Shown: positions 17,064-25,405, counted from the stretch's first letter. The stretch is 64,000 bases of DNA from Spirosoma sp. 48-14 (GCF_001898575.1 NZ_MKUD01000045.1:11362-75361), one strand, 5' to 3'. Program-made: numbers and translations. Notes: generated by a model not told the origin, from the sequence alone.

Positions 17064-18233
17064 TGCAGGCGTGTGTTGAACCAGTATGTACGCAATAAGG
17101 GAGATCGAAATGCATAAACACCACTTTCTGAAAGCAGATAACCATCACGTTCCAGCATTTTGAGTAGTTGTGTTGCTTTGTCTTTTATGAGTTCTGGCGC
17201 GACATGCATACTTCCCAGGTGCTGTTCCAGTAACAGCCGTTTGCGTCCCTTTTCTTGCCGAGAAAGTAAGTCAAGCAGGCTTTTAGCCAGTCGAGCGTCT
17301 TCAACAGTCAATTGCTCGTCCAGCCGTTCCATCCAGGTTCCTAAGTTTGAATGCACAGCAGCCAGTTTAAAAGCGGGTTCTACATCTTCCACTGTAACCA
17401 CTCCCCCTTTAAGTCTGTGCGCAGCTTTCAGTTTTGAGAAAAGAACCTGGAGATAATAAGGCAGCGGCCACCCTGCCCGAACAATGCCTACGAACAGCAG
17501 GAGCCAATGGAAGGCCATTATCCAGCCCCAACTTTTCTAAAAATTGATCAGCAACTTCAGGCGAAAATGCCCCTAAGGGAAAGCCATACAGATCATTGAT
17601 TGTCTTTATAACACCCATTCGTTCCGTAAACGAATCCAGACCGATTGATCCGCAAAATACCCATCGTATTTGTATGCCGGGCAATTGCCGAAACGAGCGT
17701 AACCAGTGTAGGAATGACTCTGCACGCTGTTTACCATTATCAGATTTAGCAATACGATTTAATAGAATTGGCAATTCATCAATAACAATCAACCCATCAT
17801 TCATATCGCGTAACAGATCAAGTAGCTGTGTTTTGAGATCGGCCGTTTTAGCCTGATTCCACTTAACAGTCATACTGCCTATATCTTCCGCTTTGACTTC
17901 AAGTTCAAGTGACTGTAACAAATCGCCTAACTTCTTGAACGTGGTATCTTTCGCCTTTTTAAACCAGTGAGCCTGCTCCTTTAGCCCTTCATCGAACAAG
18001 CGAACAAACCCAATCTCATTTTCCTCTCCCTCTACATTTATAAATAAGGACTTCCAATCAACGCCATGAGCATCTTTAACCAGGCGCCTAACTAATGACG
18101 TTTTCCCAACCCGACGGGGGGCTGAGATCAATAGATGGTTACCACTTTGAAGCAAGTCCCATGCTTCAGCTAGTTCTATCTTTCGATCAAAAAAGTCTTC
18201 ATCCTCAACCGGAGATCCTATTTTATTTGTCAT
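17060..18233 (-). pseudogene. AAA ATPase (archaeal-type ATPase_2-like), interrupted by a frameshift
   Basis: Two overlapping frames together make one protein. The frame from 18233 gives Walker A SAPRRVGKTS (37-46), Walker B LIVIDE (148-153), a sensor-like WVFCGSIGLDS and then GLPLAPAVRR. It then loses sense, while the next frame continues with RAGWPLPYYLQVLFSKL and a winged-helix C-terminus ending at 17060. The crossover is about 17478-17495. The total of 1174 nt is one base more than a whole number of codons, so a single extra base would explain it. It may be a real mutation, a sequencing error or, less likely, programmed frameshifting. The intact protein would be about 390 residues. Its end overlaps the TPR-ATPase start. 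Confidence 0.75.
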
Positions 18234-18260
18234 AATTCAATGAATGGGTTACGATGCAAT

Positions 18261-18298
18261 TTATATACAATTTTGTATATATACAAAATTGTATATAA
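18261..18298. repeat. 38-bp perfect palindrome upstream of the ATPase pair
   Basis: TTATATACAATTTTGTATA is followed at once by its exact reverse complement, with no spacer. It lies 28 bases before the start of the first ATPase gene and runs into the fumC terminator repeat. A dimeric regulator operator or a cruciform site is plausible. Confidence 0.85.
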
Positions 18299-18326
18299 AA
18301 AAAGCCCCATCACTGAGGCCTTTCTG
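18294..18326 (-). terminator. fumC terminator; copy 2 of a direct repeat
   Basis: Near-identical to 14255-14288: A-run, then GCCCC, ATCACTGA, GGCCTTTCTG. Lack of one G bulges the stem. On the minus strand it ends in a T-run 18 bases after the fumC stop. Confidence 0.75.
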
Positions 18327-18343
18327 GTTAAGTAATAGACGAT

Positions 18344-19744
18344 TTATTTAATCTCGCCAACCATATCTTCTGGTTTTACCCATTCGTTGAACTCGTCTTC
18401 GGTCAGGTAGCCGAGTTTCAGCGCGGTTTCTTTCAGCGTAGAGCCGGTTTTATGGGCTGTCTGAGCAATTTCGGCGGCTTTGTAGTAGCCAATTTTGGTA
18501 TTCAGCGCTGTAACCAGCATCAGCGACGAATCGACGTGCTTTTTGATATTTGCTTCAATTGGTTCGATCCCTTCGGCACATTTGTCGTTGAACGATACAC
18601 ATACATCCCCGATGAGACGGGCCGAGTGCAGGAAGTTGTAGATCATAACCGGCTTGAACACGTTCAGTTCGAAGTGGCCCATAGCCCCACCAAAGTTAAT
18701 AGCTACGTCGTTGCCCATGACCTGGGCAGCCACCATCGTCATGGCTTCGCACTGGGTTGGGTTCACCTTACCCGGCATGATGGACGAACCTGGCTCATTG
18801 TCAGGAATGTGCAACTCGCCGATACCCGCCCGAGGTCCCGACGACAGCATCCGAATGTCGTTACCAATTTTCATCAGGCTGGCCGCAACCGTTTTTAAGG
18901 CACCATGCGCTTCTACAATAGCATCGTGAGCAGCCAGGGCTTCAAATTTATTTTCGGCCGTCACAAAGGGTAATCCCGTCAGAGTGGCAATGTGTTTGGC
19001 TACATTTTCCGAATAGTTGGGTGGGGTGTTGATCCCTGTACCGACGGCGGTTCCGCCCAGGGCCAGTTCGCTCAGGTGAGCCAGCGAGTTATTGATGGCC
19101 CGAAGACCGTGATCAAGTTGCGATACATAGCCCGAAAACTCCTGCCCTACCGTCAATGGCGTGGCATCCATGAAGTGCGTGCGGCCAATTTTGACGATGT
19201 TCATAAACTGCTTCGACTTGTCGGCCAGTGTATTACGCAGCTTGGTAATACCAGGAATGGTTACGTCGAGCAGGATTTTATAGGCGGCAATGTGCATGGC
19301 CGTCGGGAAGGTATCGTTCGACGACTGCGATTTATTGACATCATCGTTTGGGTGCAGAAACTTCTTCTCATCGGTAAGCTGACCTCCGTGCAGCACGTGG
19401 GCACGATAGGCAACCACTTCATTGACATTCATGTTCGACTGCGTACCCGAACCCGTTTGCCAGACCACCAGCGGAAACTGATCGTCCAGCTTACCATCCA
19501 GAATTTCGTCGCAAACCTGTCCGATCAGGTCGCTTTTCTCCTGGGGTAGTACACCGGCGTCGAGGTTAGTCAGGGCAGCCGCTTTTTTGAGATACGCAAA
19601 TGCCCGGATAATCTCTTTGGGCATTTTATTAATGTCCTGAGCAATTTTGAAATTTTCAATCGAGCGCTGGGTCTGGGCGCCCCAATAGACATTGGCCGGT
19701 ACCTGTACCTGGCCCATCGTGTCTTTTTCGATGCGGTATTCCAT
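18344..19744 (-). CDS. fumC: class II fumarate hydratase
   Basis: 466 residues, full length for FumC, the oxygen-stable, iron-free enzyme that interconverts fumarate and L-malate (EC 4.2.1.2). The superfamily signature [17 protein letters not shown] is intact, and upstream are [15 protein letters not shown] and the [14 protein letters not shown] helix. It opens with [14 protein letters not shown], the usual start. It has its own terminator and an upstream -7-like element, so it is probably monocistronic. The product malate is the substrate of Mqo, also encoded in this window. Confidence 0.97.
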   Translation of the reverse strand: MEYRIEKDTMGQVQVPANVYWGAQTQRSIENFKIAQDINKMPKEIIRAFAYLKKAAALTNLDAGVLPQEKSDLIGQVCDEILDGKLDDQFPLVVWQTGSGTQSNMNVNEVVAYRAHVLHGGQLTDEKKFLHPNDDVNKSQSSNDTFPTAMHIAAYKILLDVTIPGITKLRNTLADKSKQFMNIVKIGRTHFMDATPLTVGQEFSGYVSQLDHGLRAINNSLAHLSELALGGTAVGTGINTPPNYSENVAKHIATLTGLPFVTAENKFEALAAHDAIVEAHGALKTVAASLMKIGNDIRMLSSGPRAGIGELHIPDNEPGSSIMPGKVNPTQCEAMTMVAAQVMGNDVAINFGGAMGHFELNVFKPVMIYNFLHSARLIGDVCVSFNDKCAEGIEPIEANIKKHVDSSLMLVTALNTKIGYYKAAEIAQTAHKTGSTLKETALKLGYLTEDEFNEWVKPEDMVGEIK

Positions 19745-19755
19745 GAAAATAGGCT

Positions 19756-19809
19756 AAAGAGTGAATGAGCGAAAGAGTGCCTGGGATCAGTAGCGTTTTC
19801 GCTCTTTAA
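19756..19809. repeat. octamer-word spacer in the fumC leader
   Basis: Three 8-mers, AAAGAGTG, AATGAGCG, AAAGAGTG (19756-19779), and a short partly complementary arm TTTTCGCTCTTT (19796-19807). It is the same word type as 25302-25386. It lies between the fumC start and its promoter, so it would be in the 5' untranslated RNA. Confidence 0.7.
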
Positions 19810-19818
19810 TTACGGCTG

Positions 19819-19826
19819 CAAAGTTA
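19819..19826 (-). promoter_or_regulatory. -7 element of fumC promoter
   Basis: Minus strand TAACTTTG fits TAnnTTTG. A TTC lies 20 bases upstream where the -33 TTG is expected, so the match is partial. It places the octamer repeat in the leader. Confidence 0.4.
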
Positions 19827-19858
19827 GGTTGCAGGAGAACAGCGTTGAAATGAATTCT

Positions 19859-19866
19859 TATCTTTG
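19859..19866 (+). promoter_or_regulatory. -7 element of the antitoxin-toxin operon
   Basis: TATCTTTG fits TAnnTTTG and lies 48 bases before the antitoxin ATG at 19915. No TTG lies at the usual distance upstream. Confidence 0.4.
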
Positions 19867-19914
19867 TCAGCTTGTTATCATTTAACAGTATTTAATTTGT
19901 CATTTGCCTTAATT

Positions 19915-20355
19915 ATGCAGGTATCCGTCGAACAAATTCTGGCAGGCTTAGGGGGAGAGCGCTTTATTAAGCGTCGCATTCGGCACGAATTCGATCTTAT
20001 CGAGATTGTCCAGGAGGGTTTGCCGATGGAATCGGCCGCTTTTTTACAAACGAATTTTGGGCTTACCAATAAAGAAATGAGCCACATTTTGGCTATTTCA
20101 GAAAGTACGTACCAACGTCGAATTCGAAAAGGGGCTCGATTAACTCAGGACGAAACGGAGAAAGCAATTTCGTTGGCCGAAGTCTACGAAAAAGGCATCG
20201 AAGTATTTGAAAACAAAGCGGATTGGGAGTATTGGCTCAATTCGCCCATCACGGCTCTACAGGAAAAAAAACCTATTGAGCTATTGGGTTCCATGATAGG
20301 CCGCAAGCAGGTATTAAATGTACTGAACGCGCTTCTGCACGGTCTCTTTTCTTAG
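19915..20355 (+). CDS. Xre/MbcA/ParS-family antitoxin
   Basis: 146 residues from the ATG at 19915; an in-frame start at 19864 would overlap the -7 element. The N-terminus is basic, followed by an Xre-like helix-turn-helix (NKEMSHILAISESTYQRRIRKG, about 58-79). The C-terminal DUF2384-type toxin-binding region (about 95-146) includes the family pattern WLNSPITALQEKKPIELL. Antitoxins of this kind bind the RES toxin and repress their operon. The toxin gene starts 89 bases downstream. Confidence 0.9.
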   Translation: MQVSVEQILAGLGGERFIKRRIRHEFDLIEIVQEGLPMESAAFLQTNFGLTNKEMSHILAISESTYQRRIRKGARLTQDETEKAISLAEVYEKGIEVFENKADWEYWLNSPITALQEKKPIELLGSMIGRKQVLNVLNALLHGLFS

Positions 20356-20375
20356 GTTTCAGCCCTAACCAACAT

Positions 20376-20394
20376 GAGTTAGCCACTCTAACTC
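20376..20394 (+). other. small hairpin between antitoxin and toxin genes
   Basis: GAGTTAG and CTAACTC (7-bp perfect stem, loop CCACT). There is no T-run directly after it, but TTTTT follows 16 bases on. It could lower readthrough from the antitoxin into the toxin. Confidence 0.4.
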
Positions 20395-20432
20395 CAATGA
20401 ATTAAGCCTCTTTTTCTATCAAATCAGGTACA

Positions 20433-20440
20433 TATCTTTG
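20433..20440 (+). promoter_or_regulatory. possible leaderless toxin promoter
   Basis: TATCTTTG ends 5 bases before the toxin ATG, and a TTT stands 19 bases upstream of it. With the usual spacing, transcription would begin at or next to the A of the start codon. Confidence 0.45.
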
Positions 20441-20444
20441 CTAC

Positions 20445-20894
20445 ATGAAGCTGTACCGAATTACAAATACAAAGTATGCCCGTGATTTGAATGGAACTGG
20501 AGGGCTTTATGGCCCAGGACGCTGGCATCGGGAAGGTACTCGAATCCTTTATTTAGCCGAACACGTATCCCTGGCGAAGCTTGAAGTGCTCGCTAATTCA
20601 CGAATCATTCCACAGAATCAGTCGCTGGTGACGGTCGAACTGCCCGATGAAGCTTCCATTACCTTTGTAGATGAATCGGATTTGCCAGATGGCTGGCAGA
20701 ACATACCTCATTTGGAGGAACTGGCTGCAATTGCCGAAAAATGGATAAATGAGCAGATGTTTTGGGTGATGCGTGTTCCTTCTGCTCACTCACCTACAGA
20801 ATATAATTATTTGATAAATCCCCTTCATCCTGAACATGACAAGCTAAAACTGCTCAGTATTGAGTCTCATCTCTTCGATTCTCGCTTGAAATAG
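20445..20894 (+). CDS. RES-domain toxin
   Basis: 149 residues, the whole protein being one RES domain. Visible family residues are Arg5 (LYRITN), the GRW motif at 25-27, Tyr36 (RILYLAEH) and Glu47 (SLAKLEVLA). RES toxins such as MbcT degrade NAD+ by phosphorolysis or hydrolysis and stop growth unless neutralised by an Xre-type antitoxin. The cognate antitoxin is the gene directly upstream. The pair is complete and intact and lies next to fumC and the ATPase module. Confidence 0.92.
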   Translation: MKLYRITNTKYARDLNGTGGLYGPGRWHREGTRILYLAEHVSLAKLEVLANSRIIPQNQSLVTVELPDEASITFVDESDLPDGWQNIPHLEELAAIAEKWINEQMFWVMRVPSAHSPTEYNYLINPLHPEHDKLKLLSIESHLFDSRLK

Positions 20895-21027
20895 AAATCT
20901 ATTGAGCCGCTCAGCTAGTCAGTCACAGGATTATTTTTTTATGGAATAAATCAACTTCTCTAACAAATTGAGGCAACCGTAGTTCTACTTACAATTCACC
21001 TAATTTCAACGTTAAGAAACTACAATT

Positions 21028-21195
21028 ATGGGCAATCTTCTGTACACCATAGCCGTCATTCTGATCATTGTATGGCTGCTTGGTTTTTTAGGCGTCTTAG
21101 GCGCTGGTATTGCTGGCAGTAGCCTCATTCACATACTACTAGTAATCGCAGTCATCATGGTTCTGCTTCGTGTCATTCAGGGCCGAAGTATCTGA
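21028..21195 (+). CDS. small membrane protein, lmo0937/DUF5670-like
   Basis: 55 residues (ATG 21028, TGA 21193). It starts MGNLLYTIAVILIIVWLLGF, continues with glycine-rich GVLGAGIAGSSLIH, and then a second hydrophobic segment HILLVIAVIMVLLRV with a short basic tail. This is the compact two-helix pattern of lmo0937-family proteins, often stress-induced. A terminator follows, so it is probably a single-gene unit. Confidence 0.8.
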   Translation: MGNLLYTIAVILIIVWLLGFLGVLGAGIAGSSLIHILLVIAVIMVLLRVIQGRSI

Positions 21196-21257
21196 ACTCC
21201 TTATTGATTCTAGCGTTTGAAGGTAACTATCTTCTCGTAAACGCATATAGATACAAG

Positions 21258-21288
21258 AAAGCCTTTGCTCATAGCAAGGGCTTTTTTT
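21258..21288 (+). terminator. terminator of the DUF5670-like gene
   Basis: AAAGCCTTTGCT / AGCAAGGGCTTT stem with a short CAT loop, one G-T step and a seven-T tail. Confidence 0.85.
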
Positions 21289-21392
21289 GTTACCTAATCG
21301 ACTGTATTTCTAAAAAAATACCGAAGAACATGGGTTACTTTTTTGATTTTAAGGAATAAAAGGGAAATCACTATCTTCAACTTATAGCAAAC

Positions 21393-21587
21393 ATGGCTAA
21401 ATCTGCATTCTTTCTGCTTTCTATGCTGGCATTGGCAACAGCTTGTTCCAGCACAAAAACCGAAACCACTGAATCGACTACAGCGGTTTCCGACTCGACG
21501 TCTATGACCTCTGACTCTACGAGCATGTCTACCGACTCATCATCGACGATGTCAACCGATACCACCAAGAAAGATTCGATCAAGTAA
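21393..21587 (+). CDS. small Ser/Thr-rich lipoprotein
   Basis: 64 residues. A signal peptide with lipobox LATAC places a lipid-modified Cys at residue 18. The mature part is almost only Ser, Thr, Asp, Met and Glu (STSMTSDSTSMSTDSSSTMS), a low-complexity disordered tail ending KKDSIK. No function is known. Similar tiny lipoproteins are common in Bacteroidota and often follow stress genes. A strong hairpin terminator follows. Confidence 0.75.
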   Translation: MAKSAFFLLSMLALATACSSTKTETTESTTAVSDSTSMTSDSTSMSTDSSSTMSTDTTKKDSIK

Positions 21588-21623
21588 TATAAATACTTTT
21601 CGGGCTAGTCCTGACGACTCTCT

Positions 21624-21682
21624 TTACGGCAAAAGGCCCTCGGGGTTAACAGACTGTTAGCTCCGAGGGCCTTTTGCCGTAA
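21624..21682. terminator. bidirectional terminator, lipoprotein / gntP
   Basis: 20-bp perfect arms at 21624-21643 and 21663-21682 (TTACGGCAAAAGGCCCTCGG and its complement), with an inner TAACAG/CTGTTA stem. It lies between convergent genes. Confidence 0.85.
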
Positions 21683-21774
21683 AATCACGTTAGCCGTACG
21701 ATTGAACCTGTTTGATTTAATGTAAACGTTTAACGGTTTTATCTGGCAAATAGATAAACATGTAGGTTAGGACA

Positions 21775-23091
21775 CTAAACCACCAGATTCAGGGCTAACA
21801 CACCTAGCAGGCCAACAATTGATACAATGGTTTCCATCAATGACCAGGTTCGGATGGTTTGCCCGATACTCAGATTGAAGTATTCTTTAAAGAGCCAGAA
21901 CCCTCCGTCGTTGATATGAGAAAACATCAGGCTTCCCGATCCGATGGCCAACACCATCAATTCGGGTTTGATAGGCTGCGATTGCAGTAAGGGTAATATA
22001 ATCCCTACGGTTGTCAGGCCAGCCACGGTGGCCGACCCAACGCATACCCGAATAAACGCAGCGATTCCCCAGGCTAATAACAGAGGTGGAATAGCGGCAT
22101 CAGCCAAGAGGCTACCGATGTATTTGCTGGTACCGCTATCGCTGAAAACCTGCTTCAGAGCGCCTGCACCTGCAATCACCAGCAGAATAGGGGCCACTGC
22201 TTTAACAGCTTCCTCCAGATCTTTGGTGATCGCTTTCATGCTTTGCCCCTGACGAATACCCAGCGCATAAATAGCCGTTAGTACCGAAAGCAACATCCCG
22301 ATGTAAGGTTCGGCCAGGAGTGTCACGATGGTTTTCAGGATCGACTCTCCAGCCATGGCATTTTTTAATGGCCCGAACGTCGTTAACAGAATCACGGGTA
22401 GCAACGCAACCAAAAAGCTGATAAACGTTCCGGGCAAGTTCTGTGTTGGGACTTCTTTCCGATTGAATAAATCGCTGTTGGGCGTTGCCTTGATATGCGT
22501 CAGTGTTTTTCCGAAAATAGGCCCGGCAATAATGATGGCAGGTATCGCTACTATGATACCATACAACAGCGTCTGCCCGATATTGGCATTGAGCTGACCC
22601 GCTACAGCTGAAGGTGATGGGTGAGGAGGCAAATATCCGTGCGCGACAGAAAGGGCTGATAACATCGGTACCGCTACCGACATCAATGGAAGTCGGGAAG
22701 ATGCTGCGATGGTGAAAATCAGCGGAACAACGATGATAAAGCCGGCATTGTAAAACAGCGGAATACCGATAACAAAGCCAGCCAACGCCAATCCCCACCG
22801 AATATTTTTGATCCCAAACCAGCCAATCAGCACATCGGTTATTCGGCGGGCAGCCCCACTTTCGGCCACTAGGCGACCAAGCATAGCGCCAAAGCCAATA
22901 ATTAATACCAGTTCACCCAGAGTTCCTCCAATTCCGGTTTGAATGGATTTTCCGACGGCTACAACCTCCATGCCCGATGCCAGACCAATACCCAGCGCCA
23001 CAAGCACAAATGAAATGAACGTATCCAGCCGAACAAATGCAACTAAAAAAACGAGGGTCAGAATGCCGATTAATGTAAGAATCAGGGGCAT
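21775..23091 (-). CDS. GntP-family gluconate:H+ symporter
   Basis: 438 residues with about 12-14 transmembrane segments. It shows the GntP pattern: GFGAMLGRLVAESGAARRI, the proline-rich loop VAHGYLPPHPSPSAVAGQL, then LLLAWGIAAFIRVCVGSATVAGLTTVG and SHINDGGFWLFKEYF near the end. It imports gluconate or a related sugar acid with protons. The neighbouring minus-strand genes (McrC-like, HpcH aldolase) do not form an obvious gluconate operon, although HpcH-type aldolases act on 2-keto-3-deoxy acids, so a sugar-acid link is possible. It could be a transporter for another hydroxy acid. Confidence 0.9.
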   Translation of the reverse strand: MPLILTLIGILTLVFLVAFVRLDTFISFVLVALGIGLASGMEVVAVGKSIQTGIGGTLGELVLIIGFGAMLGRLVAESGAARRITDVLIGWFGIKNIRWGLALAGFVIGIPLFYNAGFIIVVPLIFTIAASSRLPLMSVAVPMLSALSVAHGYLPPHPSPSAVAGQLNANIGQTLLYGIIVAIPAIIIAGPIFGKTLTHIKATPNSDLFNRKEVPTQNLPGTFISFLVALLPVILLTTFGPLKNAMAGESILKTIVTLLAEPYIGMLLSVLTAIYALGIRQGQSMKAITKDLEEAVKAVAPILLVIAGAGALKQVFSDSGTSKYIGSLLADAAIPPLLLAWGIAAFIRVCVGSATVAGLTTVGIILPLLQSQPIKPELMVLAIGSGSLMFSHINDGGFWLFKEYFNLSIGQTIRTWSLMETIVSIVGLLGVLALNLVV

Positions 23092-23180
23092 AGAGAATGG
23101 AAGGTAGGTTTTGCTTCGTTACGAAGTGGGTTACAATAAGCGCACAAACGACATAAAGCCTTTTATAAAGAGCGCTGTAT

Positions 23181-24470
23181 TTAATGAGAAAAAGCGTAAG
23201 TAGCCAATTTTTCTACTTCATTAGCCAGCGAATTAGTCAGGTCGAACGGCCAGATGTGCAATCGGGTTGTGGCGTCGTAATCGAAAACGGGTAATGGGTG
23301 CTGAAACGTTTCGCTGGCCGGATAGATCAAAAACAGATTATCGGCATTGTATTTTTTCCCATAGGCGTACAGTTGATACAAATCGGCCTGCTCAATACCG
23401 TAATTGCCCATGCGTTGTGATCTGTTCGGTTCAGCCGCATTGATCGATTTCCATTTCATATCCAGAACCAGCGTATGCGTATTATGACGGATAATGACGT
23501 CGGGGCGGAGTTTGAATTTTGGCATACCAATGTGCTCATCGACCAGATGGGCCGAGGACTCCTGGATACGCACTTCGTCGCTCTCAGGCCAGTAGGTTCG
23601 GACGCCATGCGTTACATGATCTTCAAAAACCCGCTCCATCGGAAATAGCAGCGCCAGATTGGGCGTGGCTCCTGTTTTTACGCCATAGCCTCTTCCGTAT
23701 GCTAAGGCTTCGGCCCAGTGTAACGCCGTTTCGTATCGCCGAAACAAGCGTCCCGACCGACGAATAAGCCGGAAATCATCAGCTAACACGTCCGAAATCG
23801 GCACTTCGTCCATTGCCCACACTAATTGACTGATTCGACGCAGTGTACCCGGATTTTTTGTTTCGCCAGCCAGGTAGTTCAGCAAGGTTTTCAGTATTCG
23901 GTTCGCGGCTACATCGGCGGTCAGCGTATCGTGTATGACGGCCAATCGCTCGGCATGCCAGGCATTTTCCCGTTGCTGCCGGGTCGCCTGAAACTTCCCT
24001 TTCCAGTAGCGTTCGTTGCTCTCCTCTAAAACGTAAGCATGCTGGATTCCCTGCCGAACCAGCGGTTCCACCGTATCGAGAAACGTTGCCATAAATACCT
24101 CCCATAAAGGCAATGAAATGGCCTGTGTCTGCGCATCGGGCAAGGTGCGAAAAGGACTATGCCGAAGCTGCCGCAACATGGTAAGCAGTCGCGCCCTAGC
24201 CTGGTCAATCGGGCCGATTTTTGGGAGAATTTCGAGTTGGGTCTGGGGTGTTATGGGTAATAGGCCGACGTACTGACGAACCTGAATCAGTTCACGACCT
24301 TTTTGGATGGAGAACGCCAACAGCCCCTCTGCATCTTCCTGCTCAAACACAAATCGACGCAGTACCTGAAACACGGTATCAGGAACCAGCAGTCCGTTTT
24401 TGGGAGACTCTGTCCACTGCTCCAACGAGCCGATCAGGCTGTTTTCAAGGACCGAAATTGTGGTTGGCAT
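23181..24470 (-). CDS. orphan McrC-family nuclease subunit
   Basis: 429 residues from the ATG at 24470 (MPTTISVLENS); an upstream in-frame ATG at 24536 would start inside the GCGGG hairpin. The N-terminal half is the McrC DUF2357-like region (EILPKIG, LLTMLRQLRHSP). The C-terminal PD-(D/E)xK nuclease has LALLFPMERVFEDHV, then Asp324 (KLRPDVII) and Asp337-x-Lys339 (LVLDMKWK). In McrBC, McrC cuts DNA when driven by the GTPase McrB. No McrB-like gene is next to it: gntP lies downstream and an aldolase gene upstream. It may pair with a distant GTPase or act alone. Confidence 0.88.
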   Translation of the reverse strand: MPTTISVLENSLIGSLEQWTESPKNGLLVPDTVFQVLRRFVFEQEDAEGLLAFSIQKGRELIQVRQYVGLLPITPQTQLEILPKIGPIDQARARLLTMLRQLRHSPFRTLPDAQTQAISLPLWEVFMATFLDTVEPLVRQGIQHAYVLEESNERYWKGKFQATRQQRENAWHAERLAVIHDTLTADVAANRILKTLLNYLAGETKNPGTLRRISQLVWAMDEVPISDVLADDFRLIRRSGRLFRRYETALHWAEALAYGRGYGVKTGATPNLALLFPMERVFEDHVTHGVRTYWPESDEVRIQESSAHLVDEHIGMPKFKLRPDVIIRHNTHTLVLDMKWKSINAAEPNRSQRMGNYGIEQADLYQLYAYGKKYNADNLFLIYPASETFQHPLPVFDYDATTRLHIWPFDLTNSLANEVEKLATYAFSH

Positions 24471-24493
24471 ACTGAACGTAGCGTGGTTGGCGT

Positions 24494-24545
24494 GTAACGC
24501 GGGTGGAAACCCGTTATCAACATCGCGGGTTTCCACCCGCGTTAC
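24494..24545. repeat. GC-rich hairpin (GCGGGTTTCCACCCGC type)
   Basis: 20-bp perfect arms, GTAACGCGGGTGGAAACCCG (24494-24513) and its complement (24526-24545). Each arm also contains an internal GGGTNNAAACCC-like symmetry. The stop codon of the aldolase gene lies inside the right arm. A related hairpin is at 63636-63677. Confidence 0.85.
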
Positions 24546-25300
24546 CTTCCCTTCATAAAATCACTAACTGCCGATTTCAGCAGCCCGGACATTGTGTTCA
24601 GACAGAATAAAACACCCCGATCAATTAACGCTTTAGCCTGATCGCCGGTAGCGGCTGTGGTTCCGGCAATTAGTCCGGCTTTTCGGATTCGATCAACGAC
24701 ACCAGCAATGGTTCGTTTTACTTCATCATGACCGGGTCCATCATGGTACCCCATGCTCATGGCCAGATCGCGTGGCCCAATCACAAATCCGTCAATACCT
24801 TCGACCTGCAACAGTTCATCAAGGTTGTCGATGGCTTCTTTGTCTTCAATTTGAGGCAACACCAGCAGTTGTTCGTTGGCAAAATCGACGTACTCACCCT
24901 GATTCATCGTACCCATCAGGTACTCATTGGCCCGTACAATACCGAATCCCCGCGTTCCTGCAGGTGGATACTTTACCGCTTTTACAAACGCTTCGGCCTC
25001 AGCCGCCGTTCGAACGCCCGGCATCATGATACCCATAACCCCTACATCCAGAAATTGCAGAATCAATTTGGCATCGTTGCTCCGAACACGAGCCAACGGC
25101 GTAATACCACTCACTTCACAAGCCCGCACAATATCCTGCACATGGGCCGTGGTAACGGGGCTGTGTTCGCCATCGATCATATAAAAATCGAGTCCCGAAA
25201 AGCCACAGAGTTCAGCAATGGTTGGATCAGTACTGTTGGCAAGAACACCCAGAACAGGCTGGTTATTTTTAAGGCGGGTTTTGACAATATTTTGCTTCAT
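24542..25300 (-). CDS. HpcH/HpaI-family aldolase
   Basis: 252 residues from the ATG at 25300 (MKQNIVKTRLKNNQPVLGV); a start at 25366 would translate the octamer repeat. It is a class II metal-dependent (beta/alpha)8 aldolase for 2-keto-3-deoxy sugar acids or 2,4-dihydroxyhept-2-ene-dioate. Marks: FYMIDGEHSPV, ARVRSNDAKLILQFLDVGVMGIMMP, the metal-ligand Glu in LPQIEDKEAI, and GFVIGPRDLAMSMGY. The usual product is pyruvate plus an aldehyde. Both ends touch hairpin repeats. It lies between the McrC-like and HDAC-like genes on the same strand. Confidence 0.9.
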   Translation of the reverse strand: MKQNIVKTRLKNNQPVLGVLANSTDPTIAELCGFSGLDFYMIDGEHSPVTTAHVQDIVRACEVSGITPLARVRSNDAKLILQFLDVGVMGIMMPGVRTAAEAEAFVKAVKYPPAGTRGFGIVRANEYLMGTMNQGEYVDFANEQLLVLPQIEDKEAIDNLDELLQVEGIDGFVIGPRDLAMSMGYHDGPGHDEVKRTIAGVVDRIRKAGLIAGTTAATGDQAKALIDRGVLFCLNTMSGLLKSAVSDFMKGR

Positions 25301-25301
25301 A

Positions 25302-25386
25302 GGTAAAGAGTGAAAGAGCGAAAGAGTGAATGAGCGATGAACTTGGCTACCGGAACTTTCGCTCATTCACTCTTTCACTCTTTACC
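25302..25386. repeat. octamer-word hairpin spacer (AGAGTGAA type)
   Basis: Left arm 25302-25337 reads as GGTA plus four 8-mers (AAGAGTGA-type words); right arm 25359-25386 is its exact complement lacking one 8-mer. It begins one base after the aldolase start codon (minus strand) and fills the gap to the HDAC-like gene. Confidence 0.85.
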
Positions 25387-25405
25387 TATGCAAGATACGA
25401 CTGAA

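Noticed and set aside
18992-19549. 185-codon plus-strand open frame inside fumC
   Set aside because: Antisense to the conserved core of FumC, with no domain and no promoter.
24471-24536. Upstream start of the McrC-like gene
   Set aside because: The extra 22 residues would be encoded by the palindromic hairpin and match no family N-terminus.
24728-25306. 192-codon plus-strand open frame opposite the HpcH aldolase
   Set aside because: Shadow of the aldolase gene; the composition is not protein-like.
25301-25366. Upstream start of the HpcH aldolase gene
   Set aside because: The added residues come from the octamer repeat; the family start is at 25300.
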